Source: Candidatus Aridivita willemsiae
GTDB taxonomy: Bacteria; Actinomycetota; CADDZG01; WHSQ01
Assembly (NCBI GenBank): GCA_013695835.1
Contig: JACCZU010000149.1
Coordinates: 1-35,192, forward strand
Direction: 5' to 3'
Length of the DNA stretch: 35,192 bases
Positions within the stretch are counted from its first letter, which is position 1, and every line of letters begins with the position of its first letter. Shown piece after piece: positions 8,877 to 15,686 of the stretch. A program made the translations under genes and the position numbers. The notes below the pieces were generated by a model. The model did no database searches. It was not told the DNA's origin and saw only the letters and a list, made by a program, of their open reading frames with translations.

Positions 8877-8901
8877 GCTGCCCGAGCCGGATCCGGGCAG
8901 C
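8877..8901 (+). terminator. Hairpin after kgd
   Basis: GCTGCCCG (8877-8884) and CGGGCAGC (8894-8901) form a perfect 8-bp GC-rich stem with a 9-nt loop, 20 nt past the kgd stop. No T-tract follows (AAAA appears instead), so it is a terminator only by position and strength. Confidence 0.5.
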
Positions 8902-8921
8902 CGCGGTGGCAAAATGTGTAC

Positions 8922-8955
8922 AGAGGACCAAACACTTACCGCACCTCCGTTTGAG
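8922..8955. repeat. Degenerate third copy of the intergenic repeat
   Basis: AGAGGACCAAACACTTACCG then CACCTCCGTTTGAG aligns with the 33-nt units at 379 and 461 when one gap is allowed, with about 24 of 34 positions identical and ACCGCACCTC exact. It is in the same orientation and also intergenic, between kgd and the CehA-like gene. Confidence 0.5.
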
Positions 8956-9070
8956 GCCGCTCTTGCCCAACTTGCCTGCGGGCAGTTCGCATCCGGTTCA
9001 CATCGGCAATGGCTCGTGTTCACCTCGGCTTGTCACTGTGTGCCTGGACACGAGTCGAGCTGGAGGTCGG

Positions 9071-9545
9071 GTGAGGCAGGTGGCAGGCATTGTTGGAAAG
9101 CCGGCTGTGGGCGCACGGAGGCTCTTGGGTGCTGCTGCGCTTGTGCTCGTCGTTGTGGTGAGCGCCCTTCCCACCGCGCCGTCGGAGAATGCCGAGGCGC
9201 TCAGACAGAAGACGATCGTCAAGACCGGCCACATCGCCTCGGACAGGCCCGATTGGGTCTATGTCCCGTTTCGGGTCCCGACAGGAGTCTCGAACCTGCA
9301 CGTCGCCTACAGCTACAACCGGGATCCCGGCAACGCCCTCGACATCGGCATCTTCGACCCCGACGGCATCGGGCTTGGCAACCAGCAGGGTTTTCGCGGC
9401 TGGTCCGGCGGTTTCGCTCCGAGTTCTCCATCTCCCGGAGTGACGCCACGCCCGCATACGTCCCCGGTGACATCGAAAGGGGCACCTGGAAGTCATCCTC
9501 GGTCCCTACCAGGTTGCGCCTCAGGGCATTGACTACCGCATCGTC
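9071..9545 (+). pseudogene. Frameshifted 5' part of a secreted CehA/McbA-type metallohydrolase
   Basis: The GTG at 9071 follows GGAGG and opens a signal-peptide-like segment (RRLLGAAALVLVVVVSALP), then a beta-rich domain reading up to GFRGWSGG in the first frame. Homologous reading then jumps to a second frame (RSEFSISRSDATPAYVPGD up to RGTWK) and to a third frame (VILGPYQVAPQGIDYRIVM), which continues into the intact PHP domain. Each jump equals loss of one base: one near the T run at 9412-9414 and one near 9489-9492. Restoring one T and one G gives a single protein of about 487 residues to 10532. Two losses in the same direction within 80 bp suggest sequencing error or a recently decayed gene. 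Confidence 0.75.
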
Positions 9546-10532
9546 ATGACGCTCACCTTTGGTGCTCCCGGGCCCGCCTTTACCCCGGAGCCGGCGCCCA
9601 CCATGGTCAACGACACCCCAGGCTGGTATCGGGGCGATCTCCACCTCCACACCGTGCACTCGGATGGCAGTTACACCCCCGAGGAGATCGTGGCCGGAGC
9701 CGACGCAGCGGGGCTCGACTACTTCGTTTCGACCGAGCACAACACACCGACGGCCAACTCGATATGGGGACGGCATGCCCGGCCCGACCTCCTGATCGTG
9801 GGCGGTGAAGAGGCCACGACGCGCGGCGGGCACTACAACGCCGTGGGGCTCGATCCGGGCCACTGGATCGACTGGAGATACAGACCTGAAGACAACAAGC
9901 TGCCGAGGTTCCTGAACGAGATTCACGGAGACCGGGGCATCGCCGTGCTCAACCATCCGTTCTGCCCGTTCAAGGGCTGCGACTGGCGCTTCCCTTACGA
10001 GGTCATGGACGGCATCGAGGTCTGGAACGGGCCGTGGGACCCTTCCGACGAGGCCGCCGTCGCAAAGTGGGACGAGTTGTTGAGGGCCGAGACCTTCCTG
10101 CCGGCCGTGGGCGCGAGCGACGCTCACAGAAGCCCCAATGTGATCGGCTTGCCCCAGACCGTCGTTCGGGCGCAAGGTCTCAACCAGGGCAAGATCATCA
10201 AGGGTGTCGCAGGGGGCCATTCCTACATCGTCGAGTCCTCCGGCCAGACCCTTCAGCTCACCGCCCAATCGGGCTCCAAGCGCGCGGGCATCGGCGGGCG
10301 GCTCGTCGGTGGAGGCTCCGTCGTTGTGCGGCTGCGGGTCCAGGGCGCGCCGGGGACGGTGGCCGCCCTCCACACGGGCGATGGGCTCACGGCGGTCGAG
10401 CCGATCGAGACCAACGACGCCACCGTCACTTGGACCACGACTGCGGCCGCCACGCGTTTCGTGCGCGCCGAGGTCCGGTCCCCGGACTCCACCATGGTGG
10501 GCCTTACAAACCCCATCTTCCTGGTTCCCTAG
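9546..10532 (+). CDS. PHP-domain metallohydrolase, CehA/McbA family (3' part of the frameshifted gene)
   Basis: The intact downstream frame of 328 residues holds the whole PHP phosphoesterase-like domain. Metal-binding motifs in order are DLHLHTVHSDGSYTPEEIV, STEHN, GGEEATT, LNHPFCPF and GASDAHR. A C-terminal beta domain (about residues 230-328) follows. CehA/McbA relatives hydrolyse esters or carbamates and often carry signal peptides; the substrate here is unknown. The ATG at 9546 is in the middle of the conserved region (IVMTLTF), so it is unlikely to be the natural start. The natural gene probably begins at 9071. It converges on the SDR gene, 31 bp away. Confidence 0.8.
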   Translation: MTLTFGAPGPAFTPEPAPTMVNDTPGWYRGDLHLHTVHSDGSYTPEEIVAGADAAGLDYFVSTEHNTPTANSIWGRHARPDLLIVGGEEATTRGGHYNAVGLDPGHWIDWRYRPEDNKLPRFLNEIHGDRGIAVLNHPFCPFKGCDWRFPYEVMDGIEVWNGPWDPSDEAAVAKWDELLRAETFLPAVGASDAHRSPNVIGLPQTVVRAQGLNQGKIIKGVAGGHSYIVESSGQTLQLTAQSGSKRAGIGGRLVGGGSVVVRLRVQGAPGTVAALHTGDGLTAVEPIETNDATVTWTTTAAATRFVRAEVRSPDSTMVGLTNPIFLVP

Positions 10533-10563
10533 GCTTCGGCGTGGGGGGCCTCGCAGGCGGGCG

Positions 10564-11610
10564 CTAGGGAATGAGCCGGCGGCGGCGCGCCGAGGTTACC
10601 GTTTGCGCCAGCGTGGCGGCTGCTTCGTAGCGAGGGCTCCAGCCGAGCTCGTGCTCCGCTTTCGAGATGTCCATCTCGAGAGGCGACCTCAGCGCGTGGA
10701 GCCATCCCGCCTGGGCGCCGACGATCGGGAGCCGGGCCGCGAGGGCCTGCGTCGCCGCCACAGCGGAGCGCGGCACGGGCACGAAGGCCCAGCCCAGGGC
10801 GTGGGCGAGATCCGCCATCGTGAAGCGATCCGGTCCCGCCAGGTTGAAGGTTCCCGGCGCCGCGCGGCCCATGACTGCGGTAGCGAGCGCAGCGGCGAGA
10901 TCGTCTTCGTGGAGGAGTTGAAACGACACGTCGGTGGACGCCAGCGCGGGTCTCACACCAAGCGCGCGCCATGCACTGCGGAGTTGATGCGGGGTCCTCG
11001 TCCAGGCCGCGCTCTGGGGCAACTTGGCGACAAGGCTCAGTGCACTCGGTCCCGCGACCATGGAGATACGGAAGACGGAGACGCTGAGGTCCGTTCCGTC
11101 CGTGAGCTCGGCGAGCATGCGCTCGGACTCGGCCTTTTGGGTCGAGTAGTAGTGACCCGGTGTTCCCCGGACGGGTGCGGCCTCGGGGAGGGGCGCGCCG
11201 TTCTGCTGGGGCCGGGCCCCCGGGCGACTCCAGCCGTAGGCGGCGCCGGAAGAGGCGTAGACGAGCCGGTCGACGTCGTTGTCGAGCGCCGCTTGGAAGA
11301 CGTTTCGGGACCCTTCGAGGTTGACTCTGCGAGTCTTGTGTACGGACCCGAAGATCAGCCAGGCCAGGTGCACAAGGACATCGGATTCGCGCGCCAACGA
11401 CCACACCGCGGCCTGGTCGAGGACGTCGCCTTGTCTGTGCTCGACCTTTCTCAGACCCTCAGCCGCCGGATCGAAAGGCCGGCGCGCCAGCCCGATCACG
11501 CGTTCGACCTCTTCGCTTAGGTCGAGCGCGCGCATGAGCGCCTTGCCGACATCGCCGGTTGGACCGGTCACGCCGACGGTCAGCCCGGTGGATCGGCAGC
11601 GCCGCTTCAT
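10564..11610 (-). CDS. NAD-dependent epimerase/dehydratase (extended SDR)
   Basis: A 348-residue extended short-chain dehydrogenase/reductase. The Rossmann motif GPTGDVG at residues 15-21 binds the dinucleotide, DVLVHLAW follows the fourth strand, and the active site has the serine region VYASSGAAYG and YYSTQK (YxxxK). The substrate-binding C-terminal half ends in a basic tail (RRRRLIP). Such proteins act on nucleotide sugars, flavonoids or steroids, and no substrate can be assigned. Its ATG overlaps the stop of the upstream macrodomain gene (ATGA at 11607-11610), so translation is coupled and the two form an operon. It ends convergently with the CehA-like gene. Confidence 0.88.
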   Translation of the reverse strand: MKRRCRSTGLTVGVTGPTGDVGKALMRALDLSEEVERVIGLARRPFDPAAEGLRKVEHRQGDVLDQAAVWSLARESDVLVHLAWLIFGSVHKTRRVNLEGSRNVFQAALDNDVDRLVYASSGAAYGWSRPGARPQQNGAPLPEAAPVRGTPGHYYSTQKAESERMLAELTDGTDLSVSVFRISMVAGPSALSLVAKLPQSAAWTRTPHQLRSAWRALGVRPALASTDVSFQLLHEDDLAAALATAVMGRAAPGTFNLAGPDRFTMADLAHALGWAFVPVPRSAVAATQALAARLPIVGAQAGWLHALRSPLEMDISKAEHELGWSPRYEAAATLAQTVTSARRRRLIP

Positions 11611-12122
11611 TGGGCCGCTGCCGCGCGCTCGAACGCCCTGTAGGTGTCCTTGTCGAACAAGACGAAGCGGACGTCTGAGACGTTCGTGGGTGCTCCTCGC
11701 ACGCTTGTGATGGCGACCGTTGCAGCGTCGTCCACGGGATAGCCGTATACACCCGTTGAGATGGCGGGAAAAGCCACGGTGAGAGCTCCGAGCTCATCCG
11801 CGACCCGCAGCGACTCGAGGTGGCACGAGGCCAGCAGCCCGGAGCGATCCTGGGATTTGGCGTAGACAGGCCCGACGGTATGGATGACCCAGTGCGCCTG
11901 AAGATGTCCGGCCGTTGTTGCGACGGCGGCGCCGGCGGGGAGCCCGTCCGGAAGCCGTTGGTGCCGGATCCTCCGGCATGCCTCGAGGATGGAGGGCCCC
12001 CCTTTGCGGTGGATGGCCCCGTCGACGCCGCCTCCTCCCAACAACGAGCTGTTGGCGGCGTTGACCACCGCATCGACGTCCTGCTCGGTGATGTCTCCCT
12101 GGAGCAAAGTGATCTCGGGCAT
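11607..12122 (-). CDS. Macrodomain protein, O-acetyl-ADP-ribose deacetylase-like
   Basis: A 171-residue protein that is a single macrodomain of the YmdB/MacroD type. It begins ITLLQGDITEQDVDAVVNAAN, with the catalytic-region loop NSSLLGGGGVDGAIHRKGG and the second phosphate loop FPAISTGVYGYP. Family members bind ADP-ribose and hydrolyse O-acetyl-ADP-ribose or ADP-ribosyl-protein bonds. The key Asn and Asp residues of the MacroD class (NAAN, GVDGAIH) are present, so activity is likely. The ATG at 12122 has no ribosome-binding site but is preceded at exactly 6 nt by TACCTT, suggesting a leaderless mRNA. It is coupled to the SDR gene and divergent from a channel-like gene only 37 bp away. Confidence 0.92.
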   Translation of the reverse strand: MPEITLLQGDITEQDVDAVVNAANSSLLGGGGVDGAIHRKGGPSILEACRRIRHQRLPDGLPAGAAVATTAGHLQAHWVIHTVGPVYAKSQDRSGLLASCHLESLRVADELGALTVAFPAISTGVYGYPVDDAATVAITSVRGAPTNVSDVRFVLFDKDTYRAFERAAAAQ

Positions 12123-12128
12123 GAACCG

Positions 12129-12134
12129 AAGGTA
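12129..12134 (-). promoter_or_regulatory. Leaderless -10 element for the macrodomain operon
   Basis: TACCTT on the minus strand, then 6 nt, then ATG. It lies 13 bp from the opposing -10 element at 12148-12153, so the two promoters must overlap. Confidence 0.55.
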
Positions 12135-12147
12135 GCCGAGACGTCAC

Positions 12148-12153
12148 TACTCT
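12148..12153 (+). promoter_or_regulatory. Leaderless -10 element for the channel-like gene
   Basis: TACTCT, then 6 nt (TGACAC), then the ATG at 12160. No Shine-Dalgarno sequence is present. Its -35 region would fall over the start of the macrodomain gene. Confidence 0.55.
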
Positions 12154-12159
12154 TGACAC

Positions 12160-13302
12160 ATGGCAAAGGGCGTTGCGTGGTTCGGGTTTGTCATGGGACT
12201 GCTTTTGGTGCTGGTCACATACGGCAGTGTTGTGCGCACTCTCATCGTGCCGCGCGGCGTGTCTGCGCGGCTTTCCACAGCCGTTGCCAAGGCGCTGCAC
12301 AAGGTCTTCTTGTTGATCGTGAAGCGCCTGGACGACTACGAGGACAAGGACCGCGTCCTGATCTTCCAGGCCCCCCTTTCGATCCTGGTGATCCTGATTG
12401 TGTGGATTGTCATGTTCGTCGTCGGCTTCAGCCTCATGTTGTGGCCCTTCGTCGACTCGCTCTCCCAGGCCGTCGTGGAGGCCGGGTCGTCGATGTTCAC
12501 ACTCGGCTTCGCATCCACGTCGGGGCTGGACCCCGCCGTCATCTACTTCCTGGCCGCGTTCAGCGGCCTAATCGTGGTCGCGCTCCAAATCGCTTATCTC
12601 CCCTCGCTCTATTCCGCTTTCAACCGGCGGGAGACGCTGGTCACGATGCTGCAAAGCCGCGCCGGAGCGCCGGCGTGGGGGCCGGAGCTGCTTGCCCGTC
12701 ATCAGCTCGTCGGCATAGTCGACAACCTGCGCGACCTCTACGCCGAGTGGGAGCGCTGGTCGGCCGACGTCGCCGAGAGCCACACCAATTACCCAGCCCT
12801 CATCTGGTTTCGCTCCCCGAGCCCACTCCGATCGTGGGTGGTTGCGCTTCTCGCCGTGCTCGACTCGGCCGCGCTCTATCAGTCTCTATGTCCCGAGTCG
12901 GCCCCCTCCGAGACCCGGCTGTGCCTGCGAATGGGTTTCACTTGCCTGCGGGAGATCGCCGATGCCATGGGCATTCCCTACGATCCCGACCCCTTCCCCG
13001 ACGAGGCCGTCCGCCTTACCGAGGACGAATACCTCGGCGGGATCCGCAGACTCGAGGAGTCGGGCTTTCCGATGGAAAGGGATGCGAAGGAGGCGTGGCC
13101 TCACTTCAAGGGCTGGAGGGTCAACTACGAGCCCGTCGTCTACGCCATCGCCGACAGGATCGTGGCCGCGCCCGGCCCGTGGTCGGGCCCCCGCTCGAGC
13201 CTCCCCGGCTTCACGATTCCTCCTCAGCGACCGGCCGATCGCACGCCCGAGGATCCACAGAATGAGACGCCGAAGATTCCAAGGATCGGATGGCACGTCT
13301 GA
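12160..13302 (+). CDS. Channel-like membrane protein with a pore-loop-type segment
   Basis: A 380-residue protein I cannot place in a named family. It has a hydrophobic helix at residues 6-27, a second at about 72-96, then a short amphipathic stretch ending SMFTLGFAST (112-120) and a third helix at about 124-146. This helix-loop-helix resembles the pore module of two-TM potassium channels, with TLGFAS where a filter such as TVGYGD would be. About 230 soluble residues follow, including repeated acidic and aromatic segments (DNLRDLYAEWERWSADVAES). The C-terminus is Pro-rich. The ATG at 12160 is probably leaderless. It is divergent from the macrodomain operon and overlaps the PPOX gene by 13 nt. 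Channel function is an inference from topology. Confidence 0.6.
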   Translation: MAKGVAWFGFVMGLLLVLVTYGSVVRTLIVPRGVSARLSTAVAKALHKVFLLIVKRLDDYEDKDRVLIFQAPLSILVILIVWIVMFVVGFSLMLWPFVDSLSQAVVEAGSSMFTLGFASTSGLDPAVIYFLAAFSGLIVVALQIAYLPSLYSAFNRRETLVTMLQSRAGAPAWGPELLARHQLVGIVDNLRDLYAEWERWSADVAESHTNYPALIWFRSPSPLRSWVVALLAVLDSAALYQSLCPESAPSETRLCLRMGFTCLREIADAMGIPYDPDPFPDEAVRLTEDEYLGGIRRLEESGFPMERDAKEAWPHFKGWRVNYEPVVYAIADRIVAAPGPWSGPRSSLPGFTIPPQRPADRTPEDPQNETPKIPRIGWHV

Positions 13303-13733
13303 TGCCTGGGGGATCGTGCGCCGGCATCGACGAGCTGCCAGAGGCGGCGCGCGGCATCCTCGAGGCGGCTAGGCGCGCCTTTTTGTCCACCGTCGCTGCA
13401 GACGGGCAGCCACACACGGTGCCTGTGTGCTTCGCCCTCAGGGACGGCGCCGTCGTCACGGCGGTCGATCACAAGCCCAAGCGGGGCGGGGAGCTGGCGA
13501 GGATCACGAACATCAAGGGTCACCCGCAGGCGGCGCTTGCCGTTGATCGTTGGGACGAGGACTGGCGCCGCCTCGGCTGGGTGATGCTCCAGGGGGAAGC
13601 GGCCGTCGAGGGGCCGGGCAGCGCCGATGCGGAGCTTGCCGCCAGATATCCGCAGTACAGGGACCGGCCTCCCGAGGGCGTCGTCATCTCATTGCAACCC
13701 AAACGCATCATCTACTGGACCTGGACACCCTGA
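13290..13733 (+). CDS. PPOX-class F420-dependent oxidoreductase, Rv0121-like
   Basis: A 147-residue split-barrel flavin/F420-binding protein of the pyridoxamine 5'-phosphate oxidase-like superfamily. AARRAFLSTVAADGQPHTVPVCFAL is the typical first barrel strand pair. KPKRGGELARITNI, AVDRWDEDWRRLGWVML and ARYPQYRDRPP match the subfamily described for mycobacterial Rv0121 (TIGR03668), which is predicted to use F420. The reaction is unknown. The ATG at 13290 has AAGGA 4 nt upstream and overlaps the end of the channel-like gene by 13 nt. The ATG at 13302, overlapping its TGA, is an alternative that would remove four residues. Family placement is from memory of motifs. Confidence 0.85.
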   Translation: MARLMPGGSCAGIDELPEAARGILEAARRAFLSTVAADGQPHTVPVCFALRDGAVVTAVDHKPKRGGELARITNIKGHPQAALAVDRWDEDWRRLGWVMLQGEAAVEGPGSADAELAARYPQYRDRPPEGVVISLQPKRIIYWTWTP

Positions 13734-13736
13734 CCT

Positions 13737-14516
13737 GTGTCCTTCGATGCAGAGCTCGCCCTCGAGCGAGTCCTGAGCGAGGGCGACGAGTGGCAATCGT
13801 GGCGCGCCCTCCGCCTGACCGGCGAGGCCCCAGGCGCCCCGCCCGTCCCCGCCCATCAGGATCAAGAAGGGGCTTTTACCGGCCCGTCCGGGCGAACCTC
13901 TCCCGGGGCTACGGGGGCCGGGCTTTGCCACCTCGCCGTGCTTGGGCTTGGCGGTTCGGCCCCGGCGGTCGTGGCGGCGGACTGGCTCGAGGGCGCAAGG
14001 ACGCCGGCGAAGGCGTGGCTCGATGCGCCCGACGACATGCCGGGCGGGAGGGACACGGGCGGGAGGGCCACGCAAGGGGGCTCGAGGGTGTGGGCGACGG
14101 CGGCCGCCTGTTCCGGGCTCCTCGCCGTCGGCCGCGATCCCGGCGGTCGCGCCTTCGATCTGTTGCGCGGGGAAGCCGACGTGCAGGGCCGCTTCACCGG
14201 CGGCGCCTACCCGACCTTTGCCGCCGCGGCCGCCTTCTGGCTCGCAGAGGGTGCCCGGACCGAGATGGCGGAGTGGGCGCTGCGCTGGGCGCGAGAAGTC
14301 GACGGGGAGGAGGCGGGATGGGGGCCGTCGGAGCGCTCCGCCGCTTTGATCTTTTGGGCCGCTGCGCGCCTGCCCTCCGAGCACCCAAGCGTTGAGATCT
14401 TCCTCGATGACCTGCTCGCCGGCGGCGCCCAGCTCTGCTCCGACTCACCCGGAGGGCCCTGCGACCTCGAACTTTCGCTGCGTGCTCTGGAACTTCTTGC
14501 CTACTTCGACGAGTAG
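13737..14516 (+). CDS. Uncharacterised Ala/Gly-rich protein, possibly alpha-toroid fold
   Basis: A 259-residue protein I do not recognise. It has no signal peptide or membrane helix. The central part repeats short Ala-rich helices (LCHLAVLGLGGSAPAVVAADWL, VWATAAACSGLLAVG, TFAAAAAFWLAEGA, SAALIFWAAARL), each followed by a Gly/Asp-rich turn. That spacing resembles the helical repeats of prenyltransferase/terpene-cyclase-like alpha-alpha barrels, but no catalytic motif is seen. The GTG start at 13737 lies 3 nt after the PPOX stop, indicating translational coupling. The coding strand is very GC-rich, and the opposite strand is also open, so codon pattern rather than openness supports this frame. 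Confidence 0.6.
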   Translation: MSFDAELALERVLSEGDEWQSWRALRLTGEAPGAPPVPAHQDQEGAFTGPSGRTSPGATGAGLCHLAVLGLGGSAPAVVAADWLEGARTPAKAWLDAPDDMPGGRDTGGRATQGGSRVWATAAACSGLLAVGRDPGGRAFDLLRGEADVQGRFTGGAYPTFAAAAAFWLAEGARTEMAEWALRWAREVDGEEAGWGPSERSAALIFWAAARLPSEHPSVEIFLDDLLAGGAQLCSDSPGGPCDLELSLRALELLAYFDE

Positions 14517-14562
14517 GTCTATCGTCGCTCAGGTTGCGACGGCCACGGAAGTGGGAGGCATC

Positions 14563-15012
14563 ATGCGCAAACCAGTGCTAGTGCTTCTATTCGTGCTGGT
14601 CACCTCGGCATGCAGCGGGTCCTCGGCCGGGACCGGCGGAGGCACTGAGGCGCCGGTCGGCGGTCTCAGATCCGCGCTTCAGGATGACGTGAGGAAGCTC
14701 CCCGGAAAAGAGATCGCGTGGTCCACATACTGGACCCTCTGCTGGGACGCTTATCCGGGGGCCGTGGCGTACCAGGTGAGCGCCGTCACGAGCAAACGTT
14801 CCTCCACCCATGTGCAGCGCCAACGAGGTCGCTGTGTGCGCCTCGAGGCAGCTGCAGGCCGCAATCCAGCCTCCAAAGGCCTCAGCGGGCGGGATGTCCT
14901 CCTTGATCTGCAGGCTGCGCAGCTCGCCTACAGGATTCGGGCGGTTCTCTCGGGCTCTCGCTACAGCCGTTGGTCGGCCCCAGCTCCGGTCGGCGAGCGC
15001 GTCGGCGGGTGA
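14563..15012 (+). CDS. Putative lipoprotein with a fibronectin III-like domain
   Basis: A 149-residue protein with a type II signal peptide: MRKPVLVLLFVLVTSAC, where TSAC is the lipobox and Cys17 the lipid anchor. A Ser/Gly/Thr-rich tether (SGSSAGTGGGTEA) follows. The remaining residues, including STYWTLCWDAYPGAVAYQVSAV and AYRIRAVLSGSRYSRWS, look like a single fibronectin type III beta-sandwich. It would sit on the outer face of the membrane; its binding partner is unknown. The ATG at 14563 follows GGGAGG with about 4 nt spacing. It is 46 bp downstream of the unknown gene on the same strand. Confidence 0.75.
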   Translation: MRKPVLVLLFVLVTSACSGSSAGTGGGTEAPVGGLRSALQDDVRKLPGKEIAWSTYWTLCWDAYPGAVAYQVSAVTSKRSSTHVQRQRGRCVRLEAAAGRNPASKGLSGRDVLLDLQAAQLAYRIRAVLSGSRYSRWSAPAPVGERVGG

Positions 15013-15025
15013 TGTGGCCCGGGGT

Positions 15026-15031
15026 TAGCCT
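15026..15031 (+). promoter_or_regulatory. Candidate -10 element for the ferritin-like gene
   Basis: TAGCCT in the context GGGGTTAGCCTGGG would start transcription near 15038-15040 and give a leader of roughly 55-60 nt ending in AGGGAGG before the ATG at 15097. It resembles the GGGTTAGGGT elements before the SMP-30 and M20 genes. Confidence 0.4.
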
Positions 15032-15096
15032 GGGGGTTCCTTTGTCGGCGCACCCGGATAAGGGTGGGGCAGCTTCAGAAAACCAGGGAGGTCACG

Positions 15097-15609
15097 ATGA
15101 CGCATGCACGAGGTGGAAGGCCTGCAATCCTGTCCGAAGAGAACTCGGAAAAGCGTGAGGAGCTCATCGGCCTTTTAAAGAAGTCGTATTGGATGGAGCT
15201 CGAGACGGTTATGAACTACATCGCCAACTCCGTCAACCCCGACGGAGTGAGGGCGCGCGAGATCGCCGAATCACTTGAACAGGACATCCAGGAGGAGCTC
15301 GCTCACGCGCAGCAGTTCGCGGCTCGCATCAAGGAGCTCTACGACATCGTCCCCGGCTCGATGGAGTTCACTCCCGAGCAGAAGTACCTCCAGCCCCCCG
15401 AGCAGCAGACCGACATCACCGCCATCATCAAGGGCGTGATCGAGGCAGAGACGGGGGCGATCGAGCAGTACAGCAAGATCATCGAGTTTTGCGACGGCGT
15501 CGACTGGGTCACTCAGGACATGGTCATCGCCATCATGCGGGACGAGGAAGGCCACCGCCGTCTCTTCGAGGGTTTCCTGCGCGAGTACGAGGTCGAAGGC
15601 CGCATCTAA
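15097..15609 (+). CDS. Ferritin-like di-iron protein
   Basis: A 170-residue all-helical protein of the ferritin/bacterioferritin-like class. The four-helix di-iron ligand set is visible: E in SYWMELETVMNYI, EELAHAQQF (ExxH), EAETGAIEQY, and DEEGHRRLFEGF (second ExxH). It probably binds and oxidises iron or handles peroxide in the cytosol. Whether it forms a storage cage cannot be told from sequence; it could also be a Dps-like or rubrerythrin-related enzyme without the rubredoxin domain. The ATG at 15097 follows AGGGAGG, while an upstream frame to 15064 lacks a site and adds an unconserved leader. It converges on the acyl-CoA dehydrogenase gene across 77 bp. Confidence 0.85.
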   Translation: MTHARGGRPAILSEENSEKREELIGLLKKSYWMELETVMNYIANSVNPDGVRAREIAESLEQDIQEELAHAQQFAARIKELYDIVPGSMEFTPEQKYLQPPEQQTDITAIIKGVIEAETGAIEQYSKIIEFCDGVDWVTQDMVIAIMRDEEGHRRLFEGFLREYEVEGRI

Positions 15610-15686
15610 GGAACTGCACCCGAGGCTCCTCTTCGGCGCGGGGCGGCCCTGCGGGTCGCCGACTCGACGGGGCCGGCGCTCGGTGG

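Noticed and set aside
9400-9500. Programmed ribosomal frameshifting in the CehA-like gene
   Set aside because: Two shifts in the same direction within 80 nt with no slippery heptamer or following stem-loop noticed; base loss explains them more simply.
13689-14384. Minus-strand 231-codon open frame opposite the unknown protein at 13737-14516
   Set aside because: It is low-complexity Arg/Gly/Pro-rich and has no coupling or start signal, whereas the plus-strand frame begins 3 nt after the upstream gene and has ordered helical repeats.
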